Positions 1 through 8,081 of a stretch of DNA of 64,000 bases are shown here, one piece after another. The position numbers were made by a program, and so were the translations under genes. A model generated the notes under the pieces. The model was given only the letters and a program-made list of their open reading frames with translations, did no database searches and had not been told where the DNA came from. How positions within the stretch are numbered: position 1 is the stretch's first letter; each line of letters opens with the position of its first letter. Source of the DNA: Conexibacter sp. CPCC 206217 (GTDB lineage: Bacteria > Actinomycetota > Thermoleophilia > Solirubrobacterales > Solirubrobacteraceae); NCBI RefSeq assembly GCF_030646165.1, contig NZ_JAUTDO010000011.1, positions 1 to 64,000 on the forward strand, read 5' to 3'.

Positions 1-126
1 GCAGGCCGCCCCGCCGCCCAACGCACCACCCTCTACACCACCCGCCACCACTACAACATCGGCGACATCCCCGCCCCACCAACAGCCCCAGACGTCGCCG
101 CGGCAGCATCCCCGACCAGCTCCTGA
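1..126 (+). CDS. C-terminal end of an unidentified protein (partial)
   Basis: An open frame enters from the left edge and ends at TGA 124-126, giving 41 residues that are rich in Ala, Pro and Thr near the end. A GC-rich hairpin follows directly. The tail is too short and too low in complexity to assign to a family. It is taken as coding only because the frame is open to the edge and a terminator-like hairpin follows. Confidence 0.4.
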   Translation, partial: AGRPAAQRTTLYTTRHHYNIGDIPAPPTAPDVAAAASPTSS

Positions 127-134
127 GGACCAGG

Positions 135-150
135 CCCCCCGGTCGGGGGG
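135..150. terminator. C6-G6 hairpin
   Basis: Six C, GGTC, six G: a perfect GC stem starting 9 nt after the stop of the partial gene and 54 nt before the next start. A near-identical hairpin, CCCCCC-GACC-GGGGGG, lies at 2331-2346 after the response regulator. There is no T-run, so this is terminator-like rather than a classic intrinsic terminator. Confidence 0.4.
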
Positions 151-203
151 AATCCCGGCGCATCGGGTTCCCAGCGTGCGTCAGGCGGAGGAACCTCGGA
201 CGC

Positions 204-470
204 ATGTCGTGCGAGACCGCCCACTTCTTCCCGGCGGACAGCGGCCAGCTGGTGGCAGCTGCGCTCGCCTGCCCGGTGTGCCTCTCCTCGGCCGTCAGGT
301 GGTCGCTCTGCGGCGGCCGCTACGATCGTCGTGCACGCTGCGCCTGCACGACGTGCGGTCACGAACGTGACGTCTTCCTCACGCCCGAGCAGGCACTCCG
401 GCTGTCGCTCCACCGCACATGCCCGCTCGACCTGACGTTCCACTCGCCCGACCTGCTGACAGCGTTCTGA
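204..470 (+). CDS. Small zinc-ribbon-like protein
   Basis: 88 residues. Two Cys pairs (CPVC near residue 24 and CTTC near residue 48) look like the two knuckles of a zinc ribbon, so metal binding is likely; no enzyme motif is seen. GGAGGAA lies about 10 nt before the ATG. The 3' end overlaps the proposed start of the histidine kinase by about 50 nt, so the two are probably co-transcribed. Function unknown; it may be an accessory to the two-component system. Confidence 0.55.
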   Translation: MSCETAHFFPADSGQLVAAALACPVCLSSAVRWSLCGGRYDRRARCACTTCGHERDVFLTPEQALRLSLHRTCPLDLTFHSPDLLTAF

Positions 471-1648
471 GCAGCGAACCTCCCCTGCCCGCTCGGCCCG
501 CCCACGAGCCGAGCCTGTTCGCCGGCGTCGAGCCGCTGGAGGTCTTCGTCGACCTGCTCTCGGAGATCGAGAGCGACACCACGTCGAGCGAGTTCTACCA
601 CCGCATCTGCGAGGCGATCTGCCGCCTCACGACGATGCAGCGCGCCGCGATCTTCCTCTACGACGCCGGCCGCTTCCGTGTGCGCGCCGTCGGCTCGCAC
701 GGGATCTCCTTCACGCGCCTGGCAAAGCTGCGCCCGACGCTGCACGACGCCCCGATCGCCCAGCGCGCGCTGCTGGAGGACCGCGTGATCGTCGTCAAGT
801 CCGACGCGATCGACAGAGAGGTCCCGCCGGACTACGCGCAGCTGCTCGGCATCACCGCGCTCGTCTGCACGCCGCTGGCCGCCGCCGGCCACCGCTACGG
901 CGTGATCGTCGCCGACCGCGGCGCCGGCGACTTCGAGCTGGGCGACGGCGAGCGCCACCTGATGTGGACGCTCGGCAAGACCGCCGCGCTCGCCGCCACG
1001 GCGCGCAACGCGACGCGCCAGCAGGAGCGCACGCGCCGCCTCGGCGAGCGGATCGACCTCGCGCGCGAGATCCACGAGCGCGTGATGCAGCGGCTCTTCG
1101 GCGTCTCGCTCGTGCTCAGCACCGAGGCCGACCTGACGCCGGAGCTGCGCGAGCGCTGCCGCACCGAGATGGGCGACGCGCTCGCCGACCTGCGCTCGGC
1201 GCTGGAGCGGCCGCTGGCGCCGATGGCGTACGAGACCGGCACGACCCTCAGGGCGGAGCTGGAGCGCCACGCGCGCGAGACGAATCTGCCGATCGTGCTG
1301 GCGTGGGAGGCCGGCGTCGAGGTGCCGAGGAGACTCGAGGGCCTCGCGCAGTCGGTCCTGGGGGAGGCGCTGCGCAACGTCAGGAAGCATGCCGACCCCT
1401 CGCGCGTCTCGGTCACCGTCCAACGCGACGAGGACACCTTCACGCTCGAGGTCCGCAACGACGGCATCACCGGCGGCGTCGCGGCCGGGCTGGGCAGCGG
1501 CGGGACCGGCGGCATGGGGCTGCGGCTGGCCGCGTTCGAGGCGCTGCAGCACAACGGCTTCGTCGAGTTCGGCCCGGAGAAGTCGGCGGTTCCACCCGGC
1601 TGGCGGGTGCGGCTCGTGGTCCCGGTGAACGAGACGGAGGAGCGATGA
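419..1648 (+). CDS. GAF-domain sensor histidine kinase (NarL/LuxR-partner type)
   Basis: 409 residues, with no membrane segment, so a cytoplasmic sensor. A GAF-like sensory domain spans about residues 45-195. The HisKA_3 dimerisation helix carries the phospho-accepting His at about 219 (AREIHERVMQRL). A C-terminal HATPase follows, with the N-box Asn near 320 (EALRNVRKHA) and a Gly-rich lid near 365. This is the architecture of kinases that pair with LuxR-type regulators, and the next gene is one, overlapping by ATGA. The start is uncertain: no good ribosome site precedes ATG 419, and it overlaps the upstream gene. The GAF ligand cannot be told from sequence. Confidence 0.85.
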   Translation: MPARPDVPLARPADSVLSSEPPLPARPAHEPSLFAGVEPLEVFVDLLSEIESDTTSSEFYHRICEAICRLTTMQRAAIFLYDAGRFRVRAVGSHGISFTRLAKLRPTLHDAPIAQRALLEDRVIVVKSDAIDREVPPDYAQLLGITALVCTPLAAAGHRYGVIVADRGAGDFELGDGERHLMWTLGKTAALAATARNATRQQERTRRLGERIDLAREIHERVMQRLFGVSLVLSTEADLTPELRERCRTEMGDALADLRSALERPLAPMAYETGTTLRAELERHARETNLPIVLAWEAGVEVPRRLEGLAQSVLGEALRNVRKHADPSRVSVTVQRDEDTFTLEVRNDGITGGVAAGLGSGGTGGMGLRLAAFEALQHNGFVEFGPEKSAVPPGWRVRLVVPVNETEER

Positions 1649-2274
1649 ACACACTTCCCACCACGCCGATCGAGTCGGAGCGGCGCCTGCGCGTGCTGGT
1701 CGTCGACGACCACGACGTCGTCCACTGGGGCTTTCGCCTGCTGCTCGGCGAGCAGTCGTGGGTCGAGCGCTGCGTCGCGGCCAGAAACGCGAGCGAGGCG
1801 ATGGAGCTGACGAAGCGCTATCGCCCGCACGTCGCGCTCGTCGACCTCTTCCTCGGCGACGAGTCCGGTGCCGACATCTGCGAGTCGATCCGCTCCTCCT
1901 CGCCCGAGACGCGCGTGCTGCTGATCTCCGGCGCCGGCAGGATTTCCCCGCATGCCGCGAAGGCGGCCGGCGCGTCCGGCTTCGTCTCCAAGGACTGGGG
2001 CGCGCACGACGTCGCGATGGCGGTCCGGATGGTCGGGCTCGGGATGACGATGTTCCCGCCGCAAGCCGACCAGCCCTCGACGCTGCTGTCGGAGCGCGAA
2101 AGGGAGGTGCTCGACCTGATCTCGACCGGCTCGACCAACCGCGAGATCGCCGAGGCGCTGTACCTCTCGCCGCACACGGTGAAGGAGCACACCAGCGCGC
2201 TCTACCGCAAGCTGAAGGCGCGCAACCGCGCCGAGGCCGTGCAGCGCGCGCAGCGCATCGGCCTGCTCGGCTGA
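1645..2274 (+). CDS. LuxR/NarL-family response regulator
   Basis: 209 residues. The N-terminal receiver has the acidic pair DDHD at 21-24 and the phospho-acceptor Asp at about 67 (ALVDLFL). The C-terminal LuxR-type HTH (LSEREREVLDLI, then TNREIAEALYLSPHTVKEH) spans roughly 140-200. The start overlaps the kinase stop (ATGA), which ties the two as one system. It most likely binds DNA as a dimer after phosphorylation by the upstream kinase. Target genes are unknown; the fatty-acid operon begins 118 nt downstream. Confidence 0.9.
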   Translation: MNTLPTTPIESERRLRVLVVDDHDVVHWGFRLLLGEQSWVERCVAARNASEAMELTKRYRPHVALVDLFLGDESGADICESIRSSSPETRVLLISGAGRISPHAAKAAGASGFVSKDWGAHDVAMAVRMVGLGMTMFPPQADQPSTLLSEREREVLDLISTGSTNREIAEALYLSPHTVKEHTSALYRKLKARNRAEAVQRAQRIGLLG

Positions 2275-2330
2275 GCGCTACACAAAAGCCCAGCAAAAGT
2301 GACACGCGCCCCACGGGGGTCCGTCACCTC

Positions 2331-2346
2331 CCCCCCGACCGGGGGG
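2331..2346. terminator. C6-G6 hairpin after the two-component operon
   Basis: CCCCCC-GACC-GGGGGG lies about 57 nt after the response-regulator stop and 46 nt before fabD. It is nearly the same element as at 135-150, and both are followed by AA. It probably separates the two-component operon from the fatty-acid operon. Confidence 0.4.
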
Positions 2347-2391
2347 AACCATGGCGAGCCGGGGTGGAAGGGGGCCATAACGCGCAGAAGT

Positions 2392-3267
2392 ATGCGGCCA
2401 GTGAAGACCGCAGTTCTGTTTCCAGGCCAGGGCAGCCAGACGCCCGAGATGCGCGACACCGTCGCCGCCCGCCGCCCCGACCTGCTCGAGCTTGCGCTCG
2501 AGGTCGTCGGCGACGACCCCTTCGAACGGGTAGACGACGGCACGCGCTTCGCGCAGCCGGCGATCTACTGCGCCTCCGTCGTCGCCTGGGAGCGCCTGGC
2601 TGAGACCGGCCTGCAGGCCGACGTCGTCGCCGGCCACTCGCTCGGCGAGGTCGCGGCGCTCGTCGCCGCCGGCGTGCTGAACGCCGAGGACGGGCTGCGG
2701 CTCGTCGCCACGCGCGGCCGCCTGATGCAGGAGTCCGGCGAGCGCAGAGGCGACGGCTCGATGCTCGCGCTGCTGGGCACCGGCGCCGCCGAGCGCGCCG
2801 CACAGGTCGCCGAACCGCACGGCCTCACCGTCGCCAACGACAACGCGCCCAACCAGGTCGTGCTGTCGGGCAGCAGAGCCGCCTTCGAGGCTGCGACCGT
2901 GACCGCCAAGGGCCTCGGCCTGCGTGCCGTCCCGCTGCCGGTCACCGGCGCCTTCCACTCGCCCTACATGGCCGAGGCGGTCGGCGAGTTCGAGGCCGCG
3001 CTCGCCGCGATCGAATTCGCCGCGCCGAAGATCGCCGCCGTCAGCTCGATCACGACTGAGCCGTTCGGCGACGACGTCGCCGCGCGCCTCGCCGACGCGC
3101 TCACGCGGCCGGTGCGCTGGCGCGAGACGCTCGTCGCGCTGCACGCGGACGGCGTCACCCGCTTCGTCGAGACCGGGCCGGGCAAGGTCCTGACCGGGCT
3201 CGTGCGGCGCACCGTCTCCGACGTCGAAGCGCTCACCGCAGAGCAGCTGGAGGCCGCAAGTGCCTGA
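2392..3267 (+). CDS. fabD: Malonyl-CoA:ACP transacylase
   Basis: 291 residues. It moves malonyl groups from CoA to acyl carrier protein for FAS-II elongation. The family's FPGQGSQ opening is at residues 10-16, the nucleophile elbow GHSLG has Ser at about 83, and the catalytic His sits in GAFHSPYM near 189. ATG 2392 puts the FPGQGSQ motif at the usual distance from the N-terminus; GTG 2401 is an alternative, while the longer upstream frame adds an unlikely leader. First gene of a seven-gene FAS-II operon; its end overlaps fabH by 8 nt. Confidence 0.95.
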   Translation: MRPVKTAVLFPGQGSQTPEMRDTVAARRPDLLELALEVVGDDPFERVDDGTRFAQPAIYCASVVAWERLAETGLQADVVAGHSLGEVAALVAAGVLNAEDGLRLVATRGRLMQESGERRGDGSMLALLGTGAAERAAQVAEPHGLTVANDNAPNQVVLSGSRAAFEAATVTAKGLGLRAVPLPVTGAFHSPYMAEAVGEFEAALAAIEFAAPKIAAVSSITTEPFGDDVAARLADALTRPVRWRETLVALHADGVTRFVETGPGKVLTGLVRRTVSDVEALTAEQLEAASA

Positions 3268-4357
3268 TCAGGCCACCACCTCCGCGGCGGGCCTGCGGGC
3301 GCCGTCGCCGTCGGTGCCGCGCGGCGCCGCGCTGCGCTCGGTCGCCGCCGTGCTGCCGGAGACGGTCGTCCACAACGACGCCGTCGCCGCCCGCATCGGC
3401 AAGAGCGACGACTGGATCTACACGCGCACCGGCATCCGCGAGCGGCGCGTCGCCAGAGACGACGAGCGGCTGTCGGACTTCGCCGCCGCCGCCGGCAGGC
3501 TCGCGCTGGAGCGCGCGGGGATAGCGGGCGCGGACCTCGACCTGATCCTCGTCGCGACGATGACGCAGGACGAGGTCACGCCGAACGCCGCACCGCTCGT
3601 CGCGCACGCGCTCGGCGCCACGCGCGCCGGGGCGATCGACATCGGCGCCGCCTGCACCTCGTTCCTGTCCGCCGTCGCGCTCGGGGCGGCGCAGATCGAG
3701 ACCGGCCGCGCCTCGAAGGTGCTCGTGGTCGGCGCCGACTTCATCAGCCGCATCACCGACCACGACTCGAGGGCGACCGCGATGCTGTTCGCCGACGGCG
3801 CGGGCGCGGTCGTGATGACGCCGGCCAGCGCCGACGACGCCGACGAGCTCGGCTCGATCGGTCCGATCCTGCTGCGCGCCGACGGCTCCGAGCCGGAGAT
3901 CCTCTACGCGACGCACGCGCAGAGAACGCTCCAGATGGACGGCCACGAGACCTTCAAGCACGCCGTCAACAGGATGAGCGAGATCACGCGCGAGGCCGTC
4001 GCGGCCGCCGGGCTGACGCTCGACCAGATCGACCTGTTCGCCTACCACCAGGCGAACGGTCGCATCGTGCGCGCCGTCGGCGAGCGGCTGGAGCTCGATC
4101 CGGCGAGAGTCGTCGACTGCATCGAGAAGACGGGCAACATGTCCGCCGCGTCCATACCGTTCGCACTCGACGCCGCGCGCAGAGACGGGCGCCTGCGCCC
4201 CGGCGTGCGCGTCGCGCTGGCCGCCTTCGGCGCCGGCTTCACGTGGGGCGGCGGCGTGATCGAATGGGGAGGGGCGGAATCCTCGGCAGAGCCTCGGATT
4301 CCGTCGGGAGAACTCGCCGTGGGGACTCGTTCTCCCGGGCTGGAGGTTTCGCAATGA
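3260..4357 (+). CDS. fabH: Beta-ketoacyl-ACP synthase III
   Basis: 365 residues, GTG start overlapping fabD. It condenses a starter acyl-CoA with malonyl-ACP. The catalytic triad is visible: Cys about 132 (GAACTSF), His about 263 (AYHQANG), Asn about 293 (KTGNMSA). The protein is longer than the usual 310-340 residues, with an extra N-terminal stretch of about 20 residues and a C-terminal tail of about 28 after the conserved GGGVIEWG. The tail is encoded by two DNA hairpins just before fabG, so it may be a by-product of a regulatory element rather than a functional extension. The stop overlaps the fabG start (ATGA). Confidence 0.94.
   Translation: MPDQATTSAAGLRAPSPSVPRGAALRSVAAVLPETVVHNDAVAARIGKSDDWIYTRTGIRERRVARDDERLSDFAAAAGRLALERAGIAGADLDLILVATMTQDEVTPNAAPLVAHALGATRAGAIDIGAACTSFLSAVALGAAQIETGRASKVLVVGADFISRITDHDSRATAMLFADGAGAVVMTPASADDADELGSIGPILLRADGSEPEILYATHAQRTLQMDGHETFKHAVNRMSEITREAVAAAGLTLDQIDLFAYHQANGRIVRAVGERLELDPARVVDCIEKTGNMSAASIPFALDAARRDGRLRPGVRVALAAFGAGFTWGGGVIEWGGAESSAEPRIPSGELAVGTRSPGLEVSQ
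4275..4336 (+). repeat. Double hairpin before fabG; second stem resembles one before fabI
   Basis: Two inverted repeats lie in the last codons of fabH: CGGAATCC (4275-4282) with GGATTCCG (4296-4303), and GGGAGAAC (4306-4313) with GTTCTCCC (4329-4336). The second shares arms and loop pattern (GAGAACTCGCC, then GGGG, then CTCGTTCTC) with the element before fabI. It ends about 17 nt before the fabG ATG, next to its GGAGG. Confidence 0.6.
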
Positions 4358-5085
4358 CGCAGCGCAGAGGCGCAGCGCTCGTGACGGGCGCGTCGCGCGG
4401 CATCGGCGCCGCGACGGCCAAGCTGCTGGCGGCCGACGGCTGGCCGATCGGCGTCGGCTTCCAGAACGGCGCGGAGGCGGCCGCGGCCGTCGTCAAGCAG
4501 ATCGAGGACGCCGGCGGACAGGCGCTCGCGCTCGGCGGCGACATCTCCGACACGGCCGTGATCGACAGTCACTTCAGAGCACTCGAGGAGCGCTTCGGCA
4601 CCGTCCTCGTGCTCGTCAACAACGCCGGCCTGCGGCGCGACGGACTGTCGCCGCAGATCAACGACGAGGACTGGGACGCGGTCCTCGACACGAACCTCGG
4701 CGCCGCCTTCCGCACGACGCGGCGGGCGATTCCGTCGATGCTGCGCGCGCGCCACGGACGGATCGTGAACATCGCCTCGGTGGTCGGCCTGCGCGCCAAC
4801 CCCGGTCAGGCGAACTACGCCGCCTCGAAGGCCGGTCTCGTCGGGATGACGAAGACCGTCGCCGCCGAGGTCGCCCGCCGTGGCGTCACCGTGAACGCGG
4901 TCGCGCCGGGACTGATCGAGACCGACATGACAGCGGATCTCGACGGCGAACTCCTGAAGGTCGTGCCGGCACGCCGGCCCGGGACGCCGGAGGAGGTGGC
5001 GGCCTGTGTCCGCTTCCTCGCCTCCGACCAGGCCGGCTACGTGACCGGCGCAACGTTGACCGTCGACGGCGGCATGTCCGCCTGA
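4354..5085 (+). CDS. fabG: 3-oxoacyl-ACP reductase
   Basis: 243 residues, classical short-chain dehydrogenase. It reduces 3-ketoacyl-ACP with NADPH. Cofactor motif TGASRGIG at about 11-18, NNAG at 89-92, catalytic Ser about 142, Tyr about 155 and Lys about 159 (YAASK). The ATG overlaps the fabH stop and follows GGAGG. Its place between fabH and acpP fits the first reduction of the FAS-II cycle. The longer upstream in-frame ATG lies inside fabH and is not used here. Confidence 0.95.
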   Translation: MTQRRGAALVTGASRGIGAATAKLLAADGWPIGVGFQNGAEAAAAVVKQIEDAGGQALALGGDISDTAVIDSHFRALEERFGTVLVLVNNAGLRRDGLSPQINDEDWDAVLDTNLGAAFRTTRRAIPSMLRARHGRIVNIASVVGLRANPGQANYAASKAGLVGMTKTVAAEVARRGVTVNAVAPGLIETDMTADLDGELLKVVPARRPGTPEEVAACVRFLASDQAGYVTGATLTVDGGMSA

Positions 5086-5122
5086 GACCCTGATCTCGAA
5101 CCAGTAAGAGGAGACACACCAA

Positions 5123-5368
5123 ATGGCAGCTGCAACCCCCGAAGCCGTCGAGAGCCGCATCGTGGAGGCGCTCGCGTCCTTCGGCCCCGACGTCGAGCAG
5201 GTCACCCGCACGGCGACGTTCGAGGAGCTCGACATCGACTCGCTCGACCTCGTCGAGCTGGCCCAGATCGTCGAAGACGAGTGGGGCGTCGAGCTCAAGG
5301 GCGACGACATGAAGTCGCTGAAGACGGTCGGCGACTCGATCGACCTCGTGGTGGCGCGGGCAAGCTGA
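5123..5368 (+). CDS. acpP: Acyl carrier protein
   Basis: 81 residues, acidic. The phosphopantetheine site is Ser about 40 in DIDSLDLVE. It holds the growing acyl chain for all FAS-II enzymes encoded around it. A good ribosome site (AAGAGGAGA) precedes the ATG, and the stop overlaps the fabF start by one base (TGATG). Confidence 0.95.
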   Translation: MAAATPEAVESRIVEALASFGPDVEQVTRTATFEELDIDSLDLVELAQIVEDEWGVELKGDDMKSLKTVGDSIDLVVARAS

Positions 5369-6570
5369 TGAAGAGACGCGTCGTCATCACCGGTGTGGGT
5401 GCCGTGACCCCGCTCGGGGTCGGTGCCGAGCCGCTGCTGCGACGCTGGGCAGCGGGGACGGTCGGCATCCAGGACGGGGAGGGCACCTGCCGCGACTTCG
5501 TCGTGAAGGAGCACCTGTCCGTCAAGGAGGCCCGCCGCAACGACCGCTTCGCTCAGCTGGCGATGGTCGCCAGCGACGAGGCGCTCGCGCAGGCCGGTTG
5601 GAACGGGGAGAAGCCGTACGACACCGAGCGGATCGGCTGCATCCTCGCGACCGGCATCGGCGGCCTCGAGTCGCTCGAAGGCCAGCACGACAACCTGCGC
5701 GACAAGGGCGAGAAGGCAGTGTCCCCGCTGTCGGTCCCGCTGTTCATGGTCAACGCCGGCACCGCCGCGCTGTCGATGCGTCACGGGCTGCGCGGGCCGA
5801 CCTTCCAGGTCGGCTCCGCCTGTGCCTCGGGCGGTCACGCGATCGGCACGGCCGTGCGGATGATCCAGGCCGGCGACGCCGACGCGATCGTCACCGGCGG
5901 TGCCGAGGCGACGCTGACGCCGCTCGCGCGGGCCAGCTTCCAGTCGGCCAGCGCGCTGTCGCCGAGCGGCATCTCGCGCCCGTTCGACGCGCGCCGCGAC
6001 GGCTTCGTGATGGGCGAGGGCGCCGGCGTGCTGGTGCTCGAGGACGCCGAGCTGGCGGAGGCCCGCGGCGCCACGATCCTCGGCGAGGTGACCGGCTACG
6101 CGACCACGTCGGACGCGTACCACATCACCGCGACGCTGCCCGAGGGCACCTACGCGTCCAGAGCGATGAGCCTGGCGCTGAGAGAGGCCGGCCTGCTGCC
6201 CGAGCAGATCGACTACATCAACGCGCACGGCACGTCGACGGAGCTGAACGACGCCGCCGAGACGACCGCGATCAAGCTGACCTTCGGCGAGACGGCGAAG
6301 GACGTGCCGATCTCGTCGCTGAAGTCGTCGATCGGCCATCTGCTGGGTGCCGCCGGCGCGGTCGAGGCGATCGCGACGCTGAAGGCGCTGAACGAGCGGA
6401 TCGTGCCGCCGACGCTCGGGCTGGAGCAACCGGGCGAGGGGCTCGACCTCGACTACGTGCCGGGCTCCTCACGCACGTTCACGCCGCGCAACGGCACGCC
6501 GAAGGCACTGTCGAACTCGTTCGGCTTCGGCGGCCACAACGTAGTGCTTTGTCTGGAGGGATCTGCATGA
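5368..6570 (+). CDS. fabF: Beta-ketoacyl-ACP synthase II
   Basis: 400 residues. This elongating condensing enzyme has the Cys-His-His triad: Cys about 152 (GSACASGG), His in NAHGTST, and His in SSIGHLLGAAG. Start ATG 5368 is set by the one-base overlap with acpP and gives MKRRVVITGVGAVTPLG, the usual N-terminus. Its stop overlaps the next gene (ATGA). Confidence 0.95.
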   Translation: MKRRVVITGVGAVTPLGVGAEPLLRRWAAGTVGIQDGEGTCRDFVVKEHLSVKEARRNDRFAQLAMVASDEALAQAGWNGEKPYDTERIGCILATGIGGLESLEGQHDNLRDKGEKAVSPLSVPLFMVNAGTAALSMRHGLRGPTFQVGSACASGGHAIGTAVRMIQAGDADAIVTGGAEATLTPLARASFQSASALSPSGISRPFDARRDGFVMGEGAGVLVLEDAELAEARGATILGEVTGYATTSDAYHITATLPEGTYASRAMSLALREAGLLPEQIDYINAHGTSTELNDAAETTAIKLTFGETAKDVPISSLKSSIGHLLGAAGAVEAIATLKALNERIVPPTLGLEQPGEGLDLDYVPGSSRTFTPRNGTPKALSNSFGFGGHNVVLCLEGSA

Positions 6571-8003
6571 GTGCCGTAGCAGCAATCAGAGCCGACGAGC
6601 GGATGAGTCCGCACGAGCGGATCGAGCTGCTCTGCGACGAAGGCACGTTCGAGCCGGTTCGCTCGAGCGTGATGTCGCCGAAGCTCGGCGCCCGCGCACG
6701 TTCCGGCGACGGCGTCGTCGGCGGCCTCGGCCGCGTCGACGGCCGTCCGGTCGCCGTCTACGCGCAGGACGCGGCCTATCTCGGCGGCTCGCTCGGCGCC
6801 GCCCACGCGGACACGATCCACCGCGTGATGCAGCTGGCGCAGCGTGCCCGCGTGCCCGTCGTCGGCTTCATCGAGTCCGGCGGCGCGCGCATGCAGGAGG
6901 GCACCGCGGCGCTCGGCGGCTACGGGCGGATCTTCCGCCAGAACGTGCTGCTGACGGGCGTCGTGCCGCAGATCTCGGTGATCGGCGGCCTCTCGGCCGG
7001 GGGCGGCTGCTACTCGCCGGCGCTGACCGACTTCGTCGTGATGACGGAGAACGCGGCGATGTTCCTGACCGGCCCCGGCGTCGTGAAGGACGTGATGGGC
7101 GAGGACGTGACCGCGCACGAGCTGGGCGGTCGCAAGATCCACGAGAAGAACGGCGTCACCGACCTCGTCGCCGCCGACGACGTCGGCTCCGCGCACATGG
7201 CGCGCAGCCTGCTCTCCTACCTGCCGCAGCACGCCGGCGGCCGGCTGCCGAGAATCCTCTCGGTCAACCCCGACTTCTCCGACCCGGGCGCCGCGGTGCC
7301 GTCCGACCCGCGCCAGGTCTACGACATGCGCACGGCGCTGCGCGGCATCGTCGACGGCGGCTCGCTGATGGAGATCGCGCCGAAGTGGGCGCGCTCGCTC
7401 GTGACCGCGTTCGCGCGCATCGACGGCCGTCCGGTCGGCGTGATCGCCAACCAGCCGCGCTACATGGGCGGCGTGCTCGACGCCGACTCCTCGCAGAAGG
7501 GTGCGAGGTTCGTCGAGACGTGCGACCGCTACGGGATCCCGCTCGCCGTCTTCGTCGACACGCCCGGCTTCATGCCCGGCACGCGTCAGGAGCAGGCCGG
7601 CGTGATCCGCCACGGCGCGACGCTCGTGCGCGCGTTCGCGCAGGCGACCGTGCCGCGCGTGACGGTGGTGGTGCGCAAGGCCTACGGCGGCGCGTACATC
7701 ACGATGAACTCGAAGGACCTCGGCGCCGACCTCGCGTTCGCGTGGCCGGGCGCCGAGCTGGGCGTGATGGGCGCGCAGCCGGCCGTCGGCGTGCTGCACC
7801 GGCGCGAGCTGGCGGCGGCGGAGGATCCCGTCGCGCTGCGCGACGAGCTGGCGCTGGCGTACGCCGAGGAGCACCTCGGTGCGGAGGTCGCGGCCGCCGC
7901 GGGCTTCGTCGACGAGGTGATCGAGCCGCAGGACACGCGCAGACGGCTGGCGTGGGCGTTCGGCGCGATGGACGATCGGCGCGCGCTGAAGGAGATCGCG
8001 TGA
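6567..8003 (+). CDS. Acyl-CoA carboxylase carboxyltransferase subunit (AccD/PccB type)
   Basis: 478 residues, containing both halves of a carboxyltransferase. The N-terminal half has GFIESGGARMQEG and SAGGGCYSPAL. The C-terminal half has FVDTPGFMPGTRQEQAGVIR and RKAYGGAYITM with the oxyanion-hole glycines. It would transfer carboxyl from biotin to acetyl- or propionyl-CoA, supplying malonyl-CoA to fabD. The partner biotin carboxylase/BCCP subunit is not in this window. Placed inside the FAS-II operon, overlapping fabF, it most likely makes malonyl-CoA, but substrate choice cannot be read from sequence. Confidence 0.88.
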   Translation: MSAVAAIRADERMSPHERIELLCDEGTFEPVRSSVMSPKLGARARSGDGVVGGLGRVDGRPVAVYAQDAAYLGGSLGAAHADTIHRVMQLAQRARVPVVGFIESGGARMQEGTAALGGYGRIFRQNVLLTGVVPQISVIGGLSAGGGCYSPALTDFVVMTENAAMFLTGPGVVKDVMGEDVTAHELGGRKIHEKNGVTDLVAADDVGSAHMARSLLSYLPQHAGGRLPRILSVNPDFSDPGAAVPSDPRQVYDMRTALRGIVDGGSLMEIAPKWARSLVTAFARIDGRPVGVIANQPRYMGGVLDADSSQKGARFVETCDRYGIPLAVFVDTPGFMPGTRQEQAGVIRHGATLVRAFAQATVPRVTVVVRKAYGGAYITMNSKDLGADLAFAWPGAELGVMGAQPAVGVLHRRELAAAEDPVALRDELALAYAEEHLGAEVAAAAGFVDEVIEPQDTRRRLAWAFGAMDDRRALKEIA

Positions 8004-8034
8004 AGAGCTGCGCCCAGCGGGCTTGCTTTCCACT

Positions 8035-8064
8035 GAGAGAACTCGCCCGGGGGCTCGTTCTCTC
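8035..8064 (+). repeat. Hairpin before fabI, related to that before fabG
   Basis: GAGAGAAC (8035-8042) and GTTCTCTC (8057-8064) enclose a 14-nt loop, TCGCCCGGGGGCTC. It has the same arms and nearly the same loop as 4306-4336, and it stands just before the GGAGG of fabI. A smaller GCCC/GGGC stem precedes it. It is noncoding here, whereas the first copy is within fabH. Confidence 0.6.
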
Positions 8065-8081
8065 GTCTGCGGAGGCGACTC

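Noticed and set aside
359..2314. Long minus-strand open frames opposite the kinase and regulator genes (and similar long frames elsewhere)
   Set aside because: They are Arg-rich shadows of real genes, caused by very high GC in the third codon position; no domains or ribosome sites.
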